A stretch of DNA of 27,433 nucleotides from Thermoplasmata archaeon. Its GTDB lineage: Archaea; Thermoplasmatota; Thermoplasmata; Thermoplasmatales; Thermoplasmataceae. Numbering within the stretch: position 1 is the first letter of the stretch; every line of letters starts with the position of its first letter. Shown here piece after piece: positions 7,835-14,891 of this stretch. The stretch is taken from NCBI GenBank assembly GCA_021806345.1, contig JAJZXP010000231.1, forward strand, positions 1 to 27,433, given 5' to 3'. A program made the translations under genes and the position numbers. The notes beneath the pieces were generated by a model. It saw only the letters and a list, made by a program, of their open reading frames with translations. It ran no database searches and was not told the DNA's origin.

Positions 7835-7846
7835 CTAAACAAATAC
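7833..7846 (-). repeat. Right terminal inverted repeat of the IS66 element
   Basis: Read on the minus strand it is GTATTTGTTTAGCT, matching the left end at 12 of 14 bases. It overlaps the last two bases of the transposase stop codon and is followed at once by the second ACTTTTTT copy. Confidence 0.8.
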
Positions 7847-7854
7847 ACTTTTTT
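7847..7854 (+). repeat. Right copy of 8-bp target-site duplication
   Basis: ACTTTTTT, identical to 6085-6092, lies four bases from the stop codon of the sulfatase-fold gene. The T-run may have served as the terminator for the convergent genes before the insertion. Confidence 0.85.
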
Positions 7855-7858
7855 TAAA

Positions 7859-9292
7859 CTACGAAGTATATTTAAGGAAATTAGGTAAATAATATTTATT
7901 TTTCCCCAGAAAAAACTCTATTTCTTGTAGGAGATCATTATATTCACGTGGTCTTGAAGATGGGGAAATCTCTGCAGCAGCATACTTAAATGATTCCGTT
8001 ATGCCATCTGTAACGTTAACAGTTAGCGAGAAATTCCCTTTATGAATTCTCTTTCTGACTACATCCAATTTATCACGTGTTTCCATAAAATAGGAGTCTT
8101 GAAGTTTATCTTTAAAGTAAAATTCTATGTCATGTTGAATTCCAAAGGTTTCAGAAAAAACTACCTCACTTCCAAATTGTTCTTCAGTGTTATTTTCAAC
8201 AAGGTTAACAATGCTGTCAAAAATATTTACCGTGCTAACAAGCGAGTCTATTTTTCTATTGGAATTAATCTTTGAAGCATTTGGGTAATGCAAAATTAAT
8301 GGCACTTTTGTAAGTTTATCATTTAAAAAAATACCATGTCCATAAAAATTTTCGTATTTAATATCTTGCCCATGATCTGAAGTTATGATAACCATAGTAT
8401 TATCCAATGAGGTTTTTTGATATAAAGCGGCTAAAATTTTTTCGACATATCCCAATAATACATGTGCCGAACTATCATATCCTGCCCTTATCCTTTTTAA
8501 GACATTGGGTTCCAAGATATGATATCCAAATAAATCATCTAACATAACATTGTTGGTATCAAATGTAAATCTGCGCATATTATTCAGAATGTATGGATCA
8601 TGCATTTCCATTAGGTTTATGAATAGAAAAAATGGTTCTTCAAATGAAGATTGTGAGATATTTCTTGCAATGTAGTTACCGCCTTTCATCATTGGAAAAC
8701 CTTCGTACTTTAGTTTCTTATTTATTCCATAATAAAGTCTAACTAACTTATTGAATTCTTTAAATTTCCTCGACTTTAATAATTCCGATACCAATTTCAT
8801 TGTAGACAACTTTCCTTCAAGATTAAAGTCAGTTTTTAAATCGTCAGTAAATGTAAGTATTTCATCCAATTCCTCTTTAACACCATACAAGGAATCCTGT
8901 AAAGTAAAGTATCTAAAATAATTATCAAATCCTGAATCTGGCGATATAATGGAATTTGCGGAATATCCTATTGTATCATAACCCATACCATACAAGTATT
9001 TTGTTATTGTATTGCCCGAGTGCTCTTTCATCATCTGCGATATCTTAGAAGCTTTTAGTTCGTATGTTTCATGTATTCTGTGATTCCCGGGATATTTGCC
9101 AGTAAAAATAGATGCGTGTGACGGCAATGTCCAGGAAGACGGAGAAATTGCATTGTAGTACTGCGTAGAATTGTTTATCAATTTGTGAATGTATTGGCCT
9201 TCAAAATTTTGAAGGGCAGCATTTAAAACATCCACTGCTGCAGTGTCAAGAACAATCAAAACTATGTTTGGTTTATCCTTTATTATAACCAC
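7859..9292 (-). CDS. Sulfatase / alkaline-phosphatase-superfamily hydrolase
   Basis: This 477-residue enzyme has the alkaline-phosphatase/sulfatase fold and likely hydrolyses or transfers a sulfate or phosphate ester. The first metal strand is NIVLIVLDTAAVDVL (9-23), with D16; many sulfatases have DD here. The nucleophile loop is SSWTLPSHASIFTGKYPGNH (52-71), with T55 where sulfatases have Cys/Ser, and no CxPxR maturation motif. HDPY (231-234) is the usual mid-domain site. TSDHGQD (304-310; D306, H307) and GHG (318-320; H319) complete the metal site. A Thr nucleophile suits a phosphodiesterase or phosphotransferase as well as a sulfatase. There is no signal peptide or membrane segment. The start is GTG 9292. 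It lies 25 bases after the CysD-like gene, almost certainly in one operon with it. Confidence 0.88.
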   Translation of the reverse strand: MVIIKDKPNIVLIVLDTAAVDVLNAALQNFEGQYIHKLINNSTQYYNAISPSSWTLPSHASIFTGKYPGNHRIHETYELKASKISQMMKEHSGNTITKYLYGMGYDTIGYSANSIISPDSGFDNYFRYFTLQDSLYGVKEELDEILTFTDDLKTDFNLEGKLSTMKLVSELLKSRKFKEFNKLVRLYYGINKKLKYEGFPMMKGGNYIARNISQSSFEEPFFLFINLMEMHDPYILNNMRRFTFDTNNVMLDDLFGYHILEPNVLKRIRAGYDSSAHVLLGYVEKILAALYQKTSLDNTMVIITSDHGQDIKYENFYGHGIFLNDKLTKVPLILHYPNASKINSNRKIDSLVSTVNIFDSIVNLVENNTEEQFGSEVVFSETFGIQHDIEFYFKDKLQDSYFMETRDKLDVVRKRIHKGNFSLTVNVTDGITESFKYAAAEISPSSRPREYNDLLQEIEFFLGKNKYYLPNFLKYTS

Positions 9293-9317
9293 CGTTTAGC
9301 TGAATCGTGTTACACAA

Positions 9318-10145
9318 TCACATATACCCATTACGGCGGAGTCTTTCCATCATCCCTTCCTTGTCTTGAGATCTTCCAGCTCTTTCCCCCGTGCTCTCCA
9401 TATCTTGCTCCCAAGCAGGAATATCAGAAGTTTTCTTAGAATCATGGATCCCATCTATTGACCTATAACCCTCTTTATATTTTGGGTGAATAGGTAAGTT
9501 GTTTGCAAAAATGTATGTCCAAATATCTCTTTCTAAAAAGGTTAAAATTGGATGTATCCTCACATGCTCTGGATTATTTCTTTTTGACATGAAAACTTCG
9601 GAGGCTCGAGCTGGATTTTCGTCCCACCTGACACCCGTGAACAGTGCATCAAATCCATATTTTCTGATCGTTCCATTCATTGCAACCGTTTTCAACAAGT
9701 GGTTTCCAACTTCGGTTTCTAAAGAATATTCAAATTCCGAACCTTGAAAACCTATTTTTTCTATTTCCCTCTTATTTTCCAAACTAAGACTATTAACTTC
9801 TATGAGACCATCTTTAATATTTTGAAGCACATTATCATTCTTTGCATATATGATTTTAAAACCCCACTCATTAGAAACTTTCTCTAATATTTCAAAAGTC
9901 TCCTCATAATGATCTCCATGGTCTATAAATATACAAGGTGGAATTTTTAGATCAAGCTCATGAGAAACCTTTCTCACTAAGTCTAGGACAACAGTACTAT
10001 CCTTACCTCCACTCCACACTACAGTCGGTCTAGAAAAATTAGTAAAAGACTCTTCTATGACTTTCTTACCGATTTGCACTTTTGTATCTAAACTGAGTAG
10101 AGATTCTTTTCTCTGAGACTCCATAAAATAGGATAAATAGGTCAT
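9318..10145 (-). CDS. PAPS-reductase/CysD-like adenylyltransferase-family protein
   Basis: This 275-residue protein belongs to the ATP-pyrophosphatase (PAPS reductase/CysD, PF01507-type) family. The PP-loop is SGGKDSTVVLDLVRK (45-59). GVRWDENPARA (171-181) matches the family GxRxDE..RA signature. HPILTFLERDIWTYI (198-212) matches the domain that precedes the C-terminus in CysD. The end, ERAGRSQDKEGMMERLRRNG (254-273), closely follows the CysD pattern ERxGRxxDxxxxxSMExxKxxGYF. Reductase cysteine pairs are absent, so it is more like a sulfate adenylyltransferase small subunit or another nucleotidyl-transfer enzyme than an APS/PAPS reductase. No CysN partner is in the window. The ATG at 10145 has a TATA-like CTAAATAG about 27 bases upstream, so it may have its own promoter. 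The sulfatase-fold gene follows by 25 bases. Confidence 0.85.
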   Translation of the reverse strand: MTYLSYFMESQRKESLLSLDTKVQIGKKVIEESFTNFSRPTVVWSGGKDSTVVLDLVRKVSHELDLKIPPCIFIDHGDHYEETFEILEKVSNEWGFKIIYAKNDNVLQNIKDGLIEVNSLSLENKREIEKIGFQGSEFEYSLETEVGNHLLKTVAMNGTIRKYGFDALFTGVRWDENPARASEVFMSKRNNPEHVRIHPILTFLERDIWTYIFANNLPIHPKYKEGYRSIDGIHDSKKTSDIPAWEQDMESTGERAGRSQDKEGMMERLRRNGYM

Positions 10146-10214
10146 ATTATTAATTATCTATCCCACTATTTAGCATCAGGGACATTTCAGCATCGAGTGA
10201 ATTTTAAGATAATA

Positions 10215-11138
10215 TTATTTTGTTTGACCCACTTTATTTAACAAATGAGATTCTTTTACACCTTTAAAAAAGTAGTACAGCCTCTCTTTCCTCTTATCCT
10301 TAAAAAATACGATCCCAAAAAACTTGGATGTGAATAGTAATAAAATAAGTAACAAATCTTCGATTGAATTTTGATATGCTACAAAAAGTAAATTCATCAA
10401 GTCCTTGACAAAATACTCCCTTTTTGGATCACGGTAATATATCTTAATCATTAGATCCGATGCCAATTTCTCGCCTATATTATGAGATATCAATGCGTTT
10501 CTTGATATAAATAACCGAAGATCCTTTAATCTCAAACGCAGCGATAAACTCCTATCGCTATTGTCTAAAAAGACATTTTCATCAAAGCCCCCGATTAAAT
10601 TAAAAACACTAATTTCTATTAGCATTCCGGAATTTATTAAATCGTGTACTTCGAAGACATCCGCCCCATTATAAAAATTACGCCATTCAAATCTTCCGTC
10701 AAACAAAAAATCATAGAATGTGTGGCTCAATTCTGATTTGGAGGGCCCTATAGCACCAACTGGTTTAATTTTTTTAATAAATTCATAATCTTTCAATAGT
10801 TTATATAATTCCTGTTGAGGGAAGTATGTATCTTGATCTAGTAATATAACATATTTATACCCATTGTTCTCAGCAGTTTTAATTGAAAAATTAAAAGCTT
10901 TGGAAAGTCCAACATTCCCTTTACCCCCCAATATTATGACTTCTTTTCCCCTAGTTTGGTCATGTAGAAAATTATTTTTCAACATGCTCTTGAAATTTTT
11001 CAATAGCATTTCATCTTCACTATTGTCGTATACGATGACTCCAGAGAACACCGAACAATTCTTCAAAATAATGTTTTTGTTAACATTGCTTGGGTTATAA
11101 ACCACAATTATTGCGCAAATATCTTCAATATTTATCAT
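10215..11138 (-). CDS. Glycosyltransferase family 2, rhamnosyltransferase-like
   Basis: This GT-A glycosyltransferase has 307 residues when started at ATG 11138. That start is preceded by a Shine-Dalgarno AGGAAG (11146-11151) seven bases away, and the core begins within ten residues (DICAIIVVYNP). A longer frame from 11183 is open, but it overlaps the upstream gene more and lacks such a site. Motifs are VYNP (13-16), GGKGNVGLSKAFN (71-83), the DQD metal motif in VILLDQDT (97-104), and INSGMLIE followed by GGFDENVFLDNSDRSLSLRL. This pattern is typical of the RfbF-like rhamnosyltransferase group. A C-terminal hydrophobic stretch (LLLILLLFTSKFFGIVFF) may bind the membrane. The start overlaps the end of the GT-C-like gene by 14 bases. 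The partner paralogue is the gene at 13812-14705. Confidence 0.9.
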   Translation of the reverse strand: MINIEDICAIIVVYNPSNVNKNIILKNCSVFSGVIVYDNSEDEMLLKNFKSMLKNNFLHDQTRGKEVIILGGKGNVGLSKAFNFSIKTAENNGYKYVILLDQDTYFPQQELYKLLKDYEFIKKIKPVGAIGPSKSELSHTFYDFLFDGRFEWRNFYNGADVFEVHDLINSGMLIEISVFNLIGGFDENVFLDNSDRSLSLRLRLKDLRLFISRNALISHNIGEKLASDLMIKIYYRDPKREYFVKDLMNLLFVAYQNSIEDLLLILLLFTSKFFGIVFFKDKRKERLYYFFKGVKESHLLNKVGQTK

Positions 11139-13815
11139 AACGGTTCTTCCTGGAATAAATTGACTTTTTATTCTCGATTTCAATGAATATCAAACAAGTC
11201 ACAGGTAAAATGAATATGACCAAAGTCATTGAAAAAAGAAAATTGCTAGGCGTAACCCTTGATAAAGATATATTGTGTATAGTTAGTTCTATTGGTATGT
11301 TGAAAAACGAAAGCCTTCCAAAAGTAAGAATACTATTATGGTCCACACCTGTCATTAGCATATTGCCTGACATTATACGATATGTCTGATTAGAATATTG
11401 TAATCTGAGGGTATTTTCTTGGGGCGCCACATCAATAGTTTCATTTTTGCTATTATAGAACATAAAATTTGTGTCGTTCGATACAAATGTCAGGTTTCCC
11501 TGTATTAATGGGCTTGTGAAACCATGCAGCGCATAGGTATTATTATTGATAGAATAGTTAAAATCTTTTCCAATAAAGAAAAGAATGTTGTGTGAGTAAT
11601 TAGTATTTTGTGGCGTCATTGTATAAGTGTGATAATTATTGATATTAAAATATAGTGTATTATTGATATTGTAAAAATTCAGGTAATCCAAGTAAGGAAG
11701 GGATCTAAATACATGAACGGTCTTCCATACATTGCCGTCACTATACGATAAAACAAATGATTTAGAATTTGATTGTTCATAGAATTGAAATAAAGTATTA
11801 CCAATTTTAGCAAAAAATATTTGGTTTTGAGTAGAAAGATTTGTATCGGCCGCATGAAAGAATAAATAATATCCATACCTTGGAAAATTAGTCGTGTTTA
11901 AGTTGTATAATAAATATGAGGTCCCGTTATATGTATATAATGGGATGTTTTCAGTAGATTTAATTTCCGGAGCATCCTTGTAGGTAATTTGGACGTCTTT
12001 AGATTTATTAGGTAATTTAACCTTGTCTGAATTAGGTATATATATTCTATTATATACATTGATAGACGTATTACCTATATCCAAAATTGTTGAATTAAAT
12101 AGTTCGTCATGAGTGTTTATAGGTTTTATGGATAAATTCATTGATAAAACTTCATTCGTTAAGTTTCTCTTAAAGCTTATTTTGGAAACTTGATGATAAT
12201 AAATATAAGAAGTATTTTGAGGATAAATCAATATTGAATTAAAATTATTTGTAAAATCATAAGTTATATTGTCACCAACAACAGTTCCCGAGCTAAAAAA
12301 ACCGAAAGGATAGTTTGACTTAGATTGATGTATCTCCCCTCCAAGATTAATTCCATATCCTAACGATGACGAAAATAATATAACTAATATTAAGCAGACG
12401 AACACTATCTGCATAGTTTCTGTTTTAACGTAATTTAATGCTTTCTCGTGTAAACTATCTTTCTGTATTATAGGGTGGGAATGACTTTTATGTAAGTGTG
12501 TTCTCCAGGTATTCAAATTATGCTTCAATAGTAATTTTAATTTGTAGCGCTTTGATTCAGTTTTAGACTCAAGAAACACATAAAATGATAGTATGATCAA
12601 CATTAAGAAACCTAAAAATATTGAAATCTTAGTAATAGTTTCTGCCAACGGGTATTGCCATAAGTTTAAGTTTATGTGAAATTGCAAATAGGATAGGTAG
12701 AAGATACCAGAACCATTTGTTCCAAGGTCGGAATCATTAATTAAGTATATAACTAAAAAAGGTACATAATATAATTGCACCATAAATAACGTAGACCAAC
12801 GCAATATCTTTTTAGAATATATCGCAACAAAGATAATTAAAAAAACCACTAACCACGAAAAATCATCAAGACTAGATATTGAAATTAATAAAAACAATGA
12901 AATAAACACTAACGTTATAGAAACTAATATCTGTCTATTGAAAATCCTCATAATTACCGGTATTGCAATTATTCCCCCAAGGAACAATAAATTAAAGACT
13001 CCCTTTAATAAATACTGAAGGTGATCTGGGGGCCACAGATTTGGCCCTAATAGAGATATAATTGTAAAACCTACACCAGAGGCGGTTGTAGTCGAAACAG
13101 AGCTAGTGCCACCAACTAAATTAAATAAATTCAGTGTTGTGAAAGGGAGGTAGAGTGTTAAAAATCCAACTATAAGGGAAACTATAAATTTAATAGCTCT
13201 TTTAAAACCTCTTTGATACACTATTAGTGTTGGAATAATCGCAATAGGTATTAGATACAAAAAAGCGGAGTACCAGATCAAGATTGAACCCGATATTAAG
13301 TAAATTAAGCTACCCTGTTTTCTTTCAGCTAAAATTAAAATAGTATATAGGGCCATCAACGTAAACATTACACCAATTGGAGGTTGTTGCAATTGTATAA
13401 AATTTACAAAAAATAGAATTGGGCTAAATAATATGCTAGTGAAACCCAATATGGCTCTTCTCTTATCATTAGTAAAATGGAGAATAAACAAATAAGATAA
13501 GTAACCAGTCAGTAAAGAAAAAAACATTTGCATCAGTTTCATAAATTGTATTGTCATGAATAAGTTGAATCCACTTTCAACGTAATTTATAAACATTGGT
13601 AACAAGAATAAGAAGAAATTGGGTGGAAATTGATTTGGATAGAAAGTATAAGGATTTTGTGAAAGGAACAAATAGCTTGTAATCTTAAGGTAATATTGCA
13701 TGTTATAAATGTCAAATGTTAACAGGAATTTGATAGTAATTATCGTAAAGATCACATAAGCGAATAATACTGTTAGAAAATTTCTTTCGAGTTTTATTCC
13801 AAGAAGGGGCTTCAA
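11125..13815 (-). CDS. Large GT-C-like membrane glycosyltransferase with sequon-rich ectodomain
   Basis: This 896-residue protein has about 11-13 membrane segments in residues 12-425. A charged cytoplasmic loop follows (about 425-465, KSHSHPIIQKDS). Then come one more segment (about 468-485), an outside domain of about 360 residues, and a final segment near 855-880 with a basic tail. The TM region has FYPNQFPPNFFLFLLP (about 57-72), like the aromatic/Pro-rich motif of GT87/GT39-type GT-C enzymes, which use polyprenyl-phosphate sugars. The outside domain has about 19 N-x-S/T sites and repeated beta strands ending with a lectin-like pattern (YYLFFHAADTNLS; VLSYSDGNVWKTVHVF). No WWDxG of STT3/AglB is seen. 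It starts at TTG 13815, overlapping the upstream GT2 stop (TTGA). It could also be a non-enzymatic glycan scaffold. Confidence 0.78.
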   Translation of the reverse strand: MKPLLGIKLERNFLTVLFAYVIFTIITIKFLLTFDIYNMQYYLKITSYLFLSQNPYTFYPNQFPPNFFLFLLPMFINYVESGFNLFMTIQFMKLMQMFFSLLTGYLSYLFILHFTNDKRRAILGFTSILFSPILFFVNFIQLQQPPIGVMFTLMALYTILILAERKQGSLIYLISGSILIWYSAFLYLIPIAIIPTLIVYQRGFKRAIKFIVSLIVGFLTLYLPFTTLNLFNLVGGTSSVSTTTASGVGFTIISLLGPNLWPPDHLQYLLKGVFNLLFLGGIIAIPVIMRIFNRQILVSITLVFISLFLLISISSLDDFSWLVVFLIIFVAIYSKKILRWSTLFMVQLYYVPFLVIYLINDSDLGTNGSGIFYLSYLQFHINLNLWQYPLAETITKISIFLGFLMLIILSFYVFLESKTESKRYKLKLLLKHNLNTWRTHLHKSHSHPIIQKDSLHEKALNYVKTETMQIVFVCLILVILFSSSLGYGINLGGEIHQSKSNYPFGFFSSGTVVGDNITYDFTNNFNSILIYPQNTSYIYYHQVSKISFKRNLTNEVLSMNLSIKPINTHDELFNSTILDIGNTSINVYNRIYIPNSDKVKLPNKSKDVQITYKDAPEIKSTENIPLYTYNGTSYLLYNLNTTNFPRYGYYLFFHAADTNLSTQNQIFFAKIGNTLFQFYEQSNSKSFVLSYSDGNVWKTVHVFRSLPYLDYLNFYNINNTLYFNINNYHTYTMTPQNTNYSHNILFFIGKDFNYSINNNTYALHGFTSPLIQGNLTFVSNDTNFMFYNSKNETIDVAPQENTLRLQYSNQTYRIMSGNMLMTGVDHNSILTFGRLSFFNIPIELTIHNISLSRVTPSNFLFSMTLVIFILPVTCLIFIEIENKKSIYSRKNRYDKY
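11146..11151 (-). promoter_or_regulatory. Shine-Dalgarno site selecting the ATG at 11138
   Basis: AGGAAG on the minus strand is seven bases ahead of ATG 11138, inside the end of the preceding gene. It indicates translation re-initiation within an operon and decides between the two possible starts. Confidence 0.55.
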
Positions 13816-14705
13816 CTTATCACTTTCCCAAATGTTATTATAATCAACCTTATTTTTTCAGTTGTAAACATCCTAATAAACGATAATTTAGTACGATTGA
13901 AGAAAAGCAATGAATCGCGTAAGTTATAGTTATATTGTTTGTTATTGTAAAAAGGCAAGAAATATCTCAATTGGTTTGTTTTGCAAAGACCAAGGAATAT
14001 AAGTGAATATAAACGGTTAATTAGGATTAAAAACTTTATAACAAAGTTACCATCTATAAGAGTTTCCCCAAAATCTTGAAAAATCATAATTTTATTAACA
14101 CGAAATATTTGACCACCGTTTAGTCTAATCCTACTCGAGAACTCATAATCTATTGCCCCTAAGAAAAGTGATTCATTAAATTTACCAATTCTTTCCAGCA
14201 AATCTAATTTGAAAATCATACCTGAATTTATTACCGATTCTACTTGACTAAAAGAATGTTTAAAATAAAATAATTTACCAAGTTTTTTCTCTGTGTTTGC
14301 AACAATTGGCCCAATTAGATGAATATTTTCGTTATCCTTGGTCAAATATGCAAAATAATTATATAACTCCCTAAAATAGTTGAAGGATAGTATAGCATCC
14401 TGGTCTAATATGAAAACATGAGTAGCATTGAGTGTTTTTGCTTCGGCTAATCCCATATTGAGAGCTTTTGATAAGCCAATATTATAATGGTTTTTCCTAT
14501 ATATAATCTGATTCTTCACGCTAGTTGCACCGAACAAATCTTTTAAGTGTGAAATCGGTTCCAATTTATCGCTATTATCAATAAAAATTGCATAATCTAA
14601 ATCGCCCATAAGCATAGACTGCAAAATTTCTTCGTGTCTTGGAATTTTATTGTATAACACAATTATACATACTTTTAATTCATTTACGGATCTAAAGTTT
14701 TGCAT
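13812..14705 (-). CDS. Glycosyltransferase family 2, rhamnosyltransferase-like
   Basis: This 297-residue GT-A enzyme is likely a cytoplasmic transferase with dTDP-rhamnose or a related deoxysugar as donor. Motifs are KVCIIVLYNKIP (11-22), KNHYNIGLSKALNMG (71-85), the metal motif FILDQDA (98-104), VINSGMIFKLDLL, and FNESLFLGAIDYEFSSRIRL, the same order as in the GT2 gene at 10215-11138. The two are clear paralogues. The C-terminus has a hydrophobic helix (FLILINRLYSLIFLGLC) and a basic end. It is the first gene of a tight set with the GT-C-like protein (4-base overlap) and the second GT2. A perfect 11-base inverted repeat sits just ahead of the ATG and may control the operon. Confidence 0.9.
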   Translation of the reverse strand: MQNFRSVNELKVCIIVLYNKIPRHEEILQSMLMGDLDYAIFIDNSDKLEPISHLKDLFGATSVKNQIIYRKNHYNIGLSKALNMGLAEAKTLNATHVFILDQDAILSFNYFRELYNYFAYLTKDNENIHLIGPIVANTEKKLGKLFYFKHSFSQVESVINSGMIFKLDLLERIGKFNESLFLGAIDYEFSSRIRLNGGQIFRVNKIMIFQDFGETLIDGNFVIKFLILINRLYSLIFLGLCKTNQLRYFLPFYNNKQYNYNLRDSLLFFNRTKLSFIRMFTTEKIRLIIITFGKVIS

Positions 14706-14709
14706 TATT

Positions 14710-14745
14710 CTAAAATGTTATTTACTACTAGTATTAACATTTTAG
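14710..14745. promoter_or_regulatory. Perfect 11-bp palindrome at the GT2/GT-C/GT2 operon start
   Basis: CTAAAATGTTA (14710-14720) and TAACATTTTAG (14735-14745) are exact reverse complements around a 14-base centre that itself holds ACTAGT. The right end, in the direction of transcription, is four bases from the ATG at 14705. On the minus strand a TATA-like GTAAATAA lies between the arms. It may be a repressor operator covering the promoter, or a 5' hairpin. Confidence 0.5.
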
Positions 14746-14891
14746 TCAAACAGAATAAGGTGATGATGTGCTAAGAGCCCACTATAGAGAAGATAAACAC
14801 ATACAGTGAGTTATTTTTCAATCCCCGTTAAAGAAGACAATCGGGACGGTGAACAGATATGAAACCAAAATTTTAATTTAAATCCCAAAAT

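Larger units (their letters stand above)
6093..7846 (+). mobile_element. IS66-family insertion sequence, complete, 1754 bp
   Basis: The ends are imperfect inverted repeats: GTACTTGTATAGCT at 6093-6106 and, on the other strand, GTATTTGTTTAGCT ending at 7846 (7833-7846). These match at 12 of 14 bases. They are flanked by a perfect ACTTTTTT duplication (6085-6092 and 7847-7854). The element holds a 99-residue gene and an IS66 transposase gene that overlap by four bases. It lacks the TnpA and TnpB genes of classical IS66 and so resembles the transposase-centred IS66 subgroups. By eye its base composition is distinctly GC-richer than the flanking glycosyltransferase and sulfatase genes. Without it, the convergent neighbours would be about 51 bases apart, with the T-rich target between them. 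Both genes look intact, so it is probably a recent arrival. Confidence 0.92.

Noticed and set aside
6093..7846. Classical three-gene IS66 (TnpA, TnpB, TnpC)
   Set aside because: Only the transposase and a different 99-residue gene are present.
9318..10145. APS/PAPS reductase
   Set aside because: The protein has the family fold motifs but lacks the catalytic and iron-sulfur cysteines of reductases and ends like CysD.
11125..13815. AglB/STT3 oligosaccharyltransferase
   Set aside because: Size and membrane layout fit loosely, but the WWDxG and DxxK-type motifs are absent.
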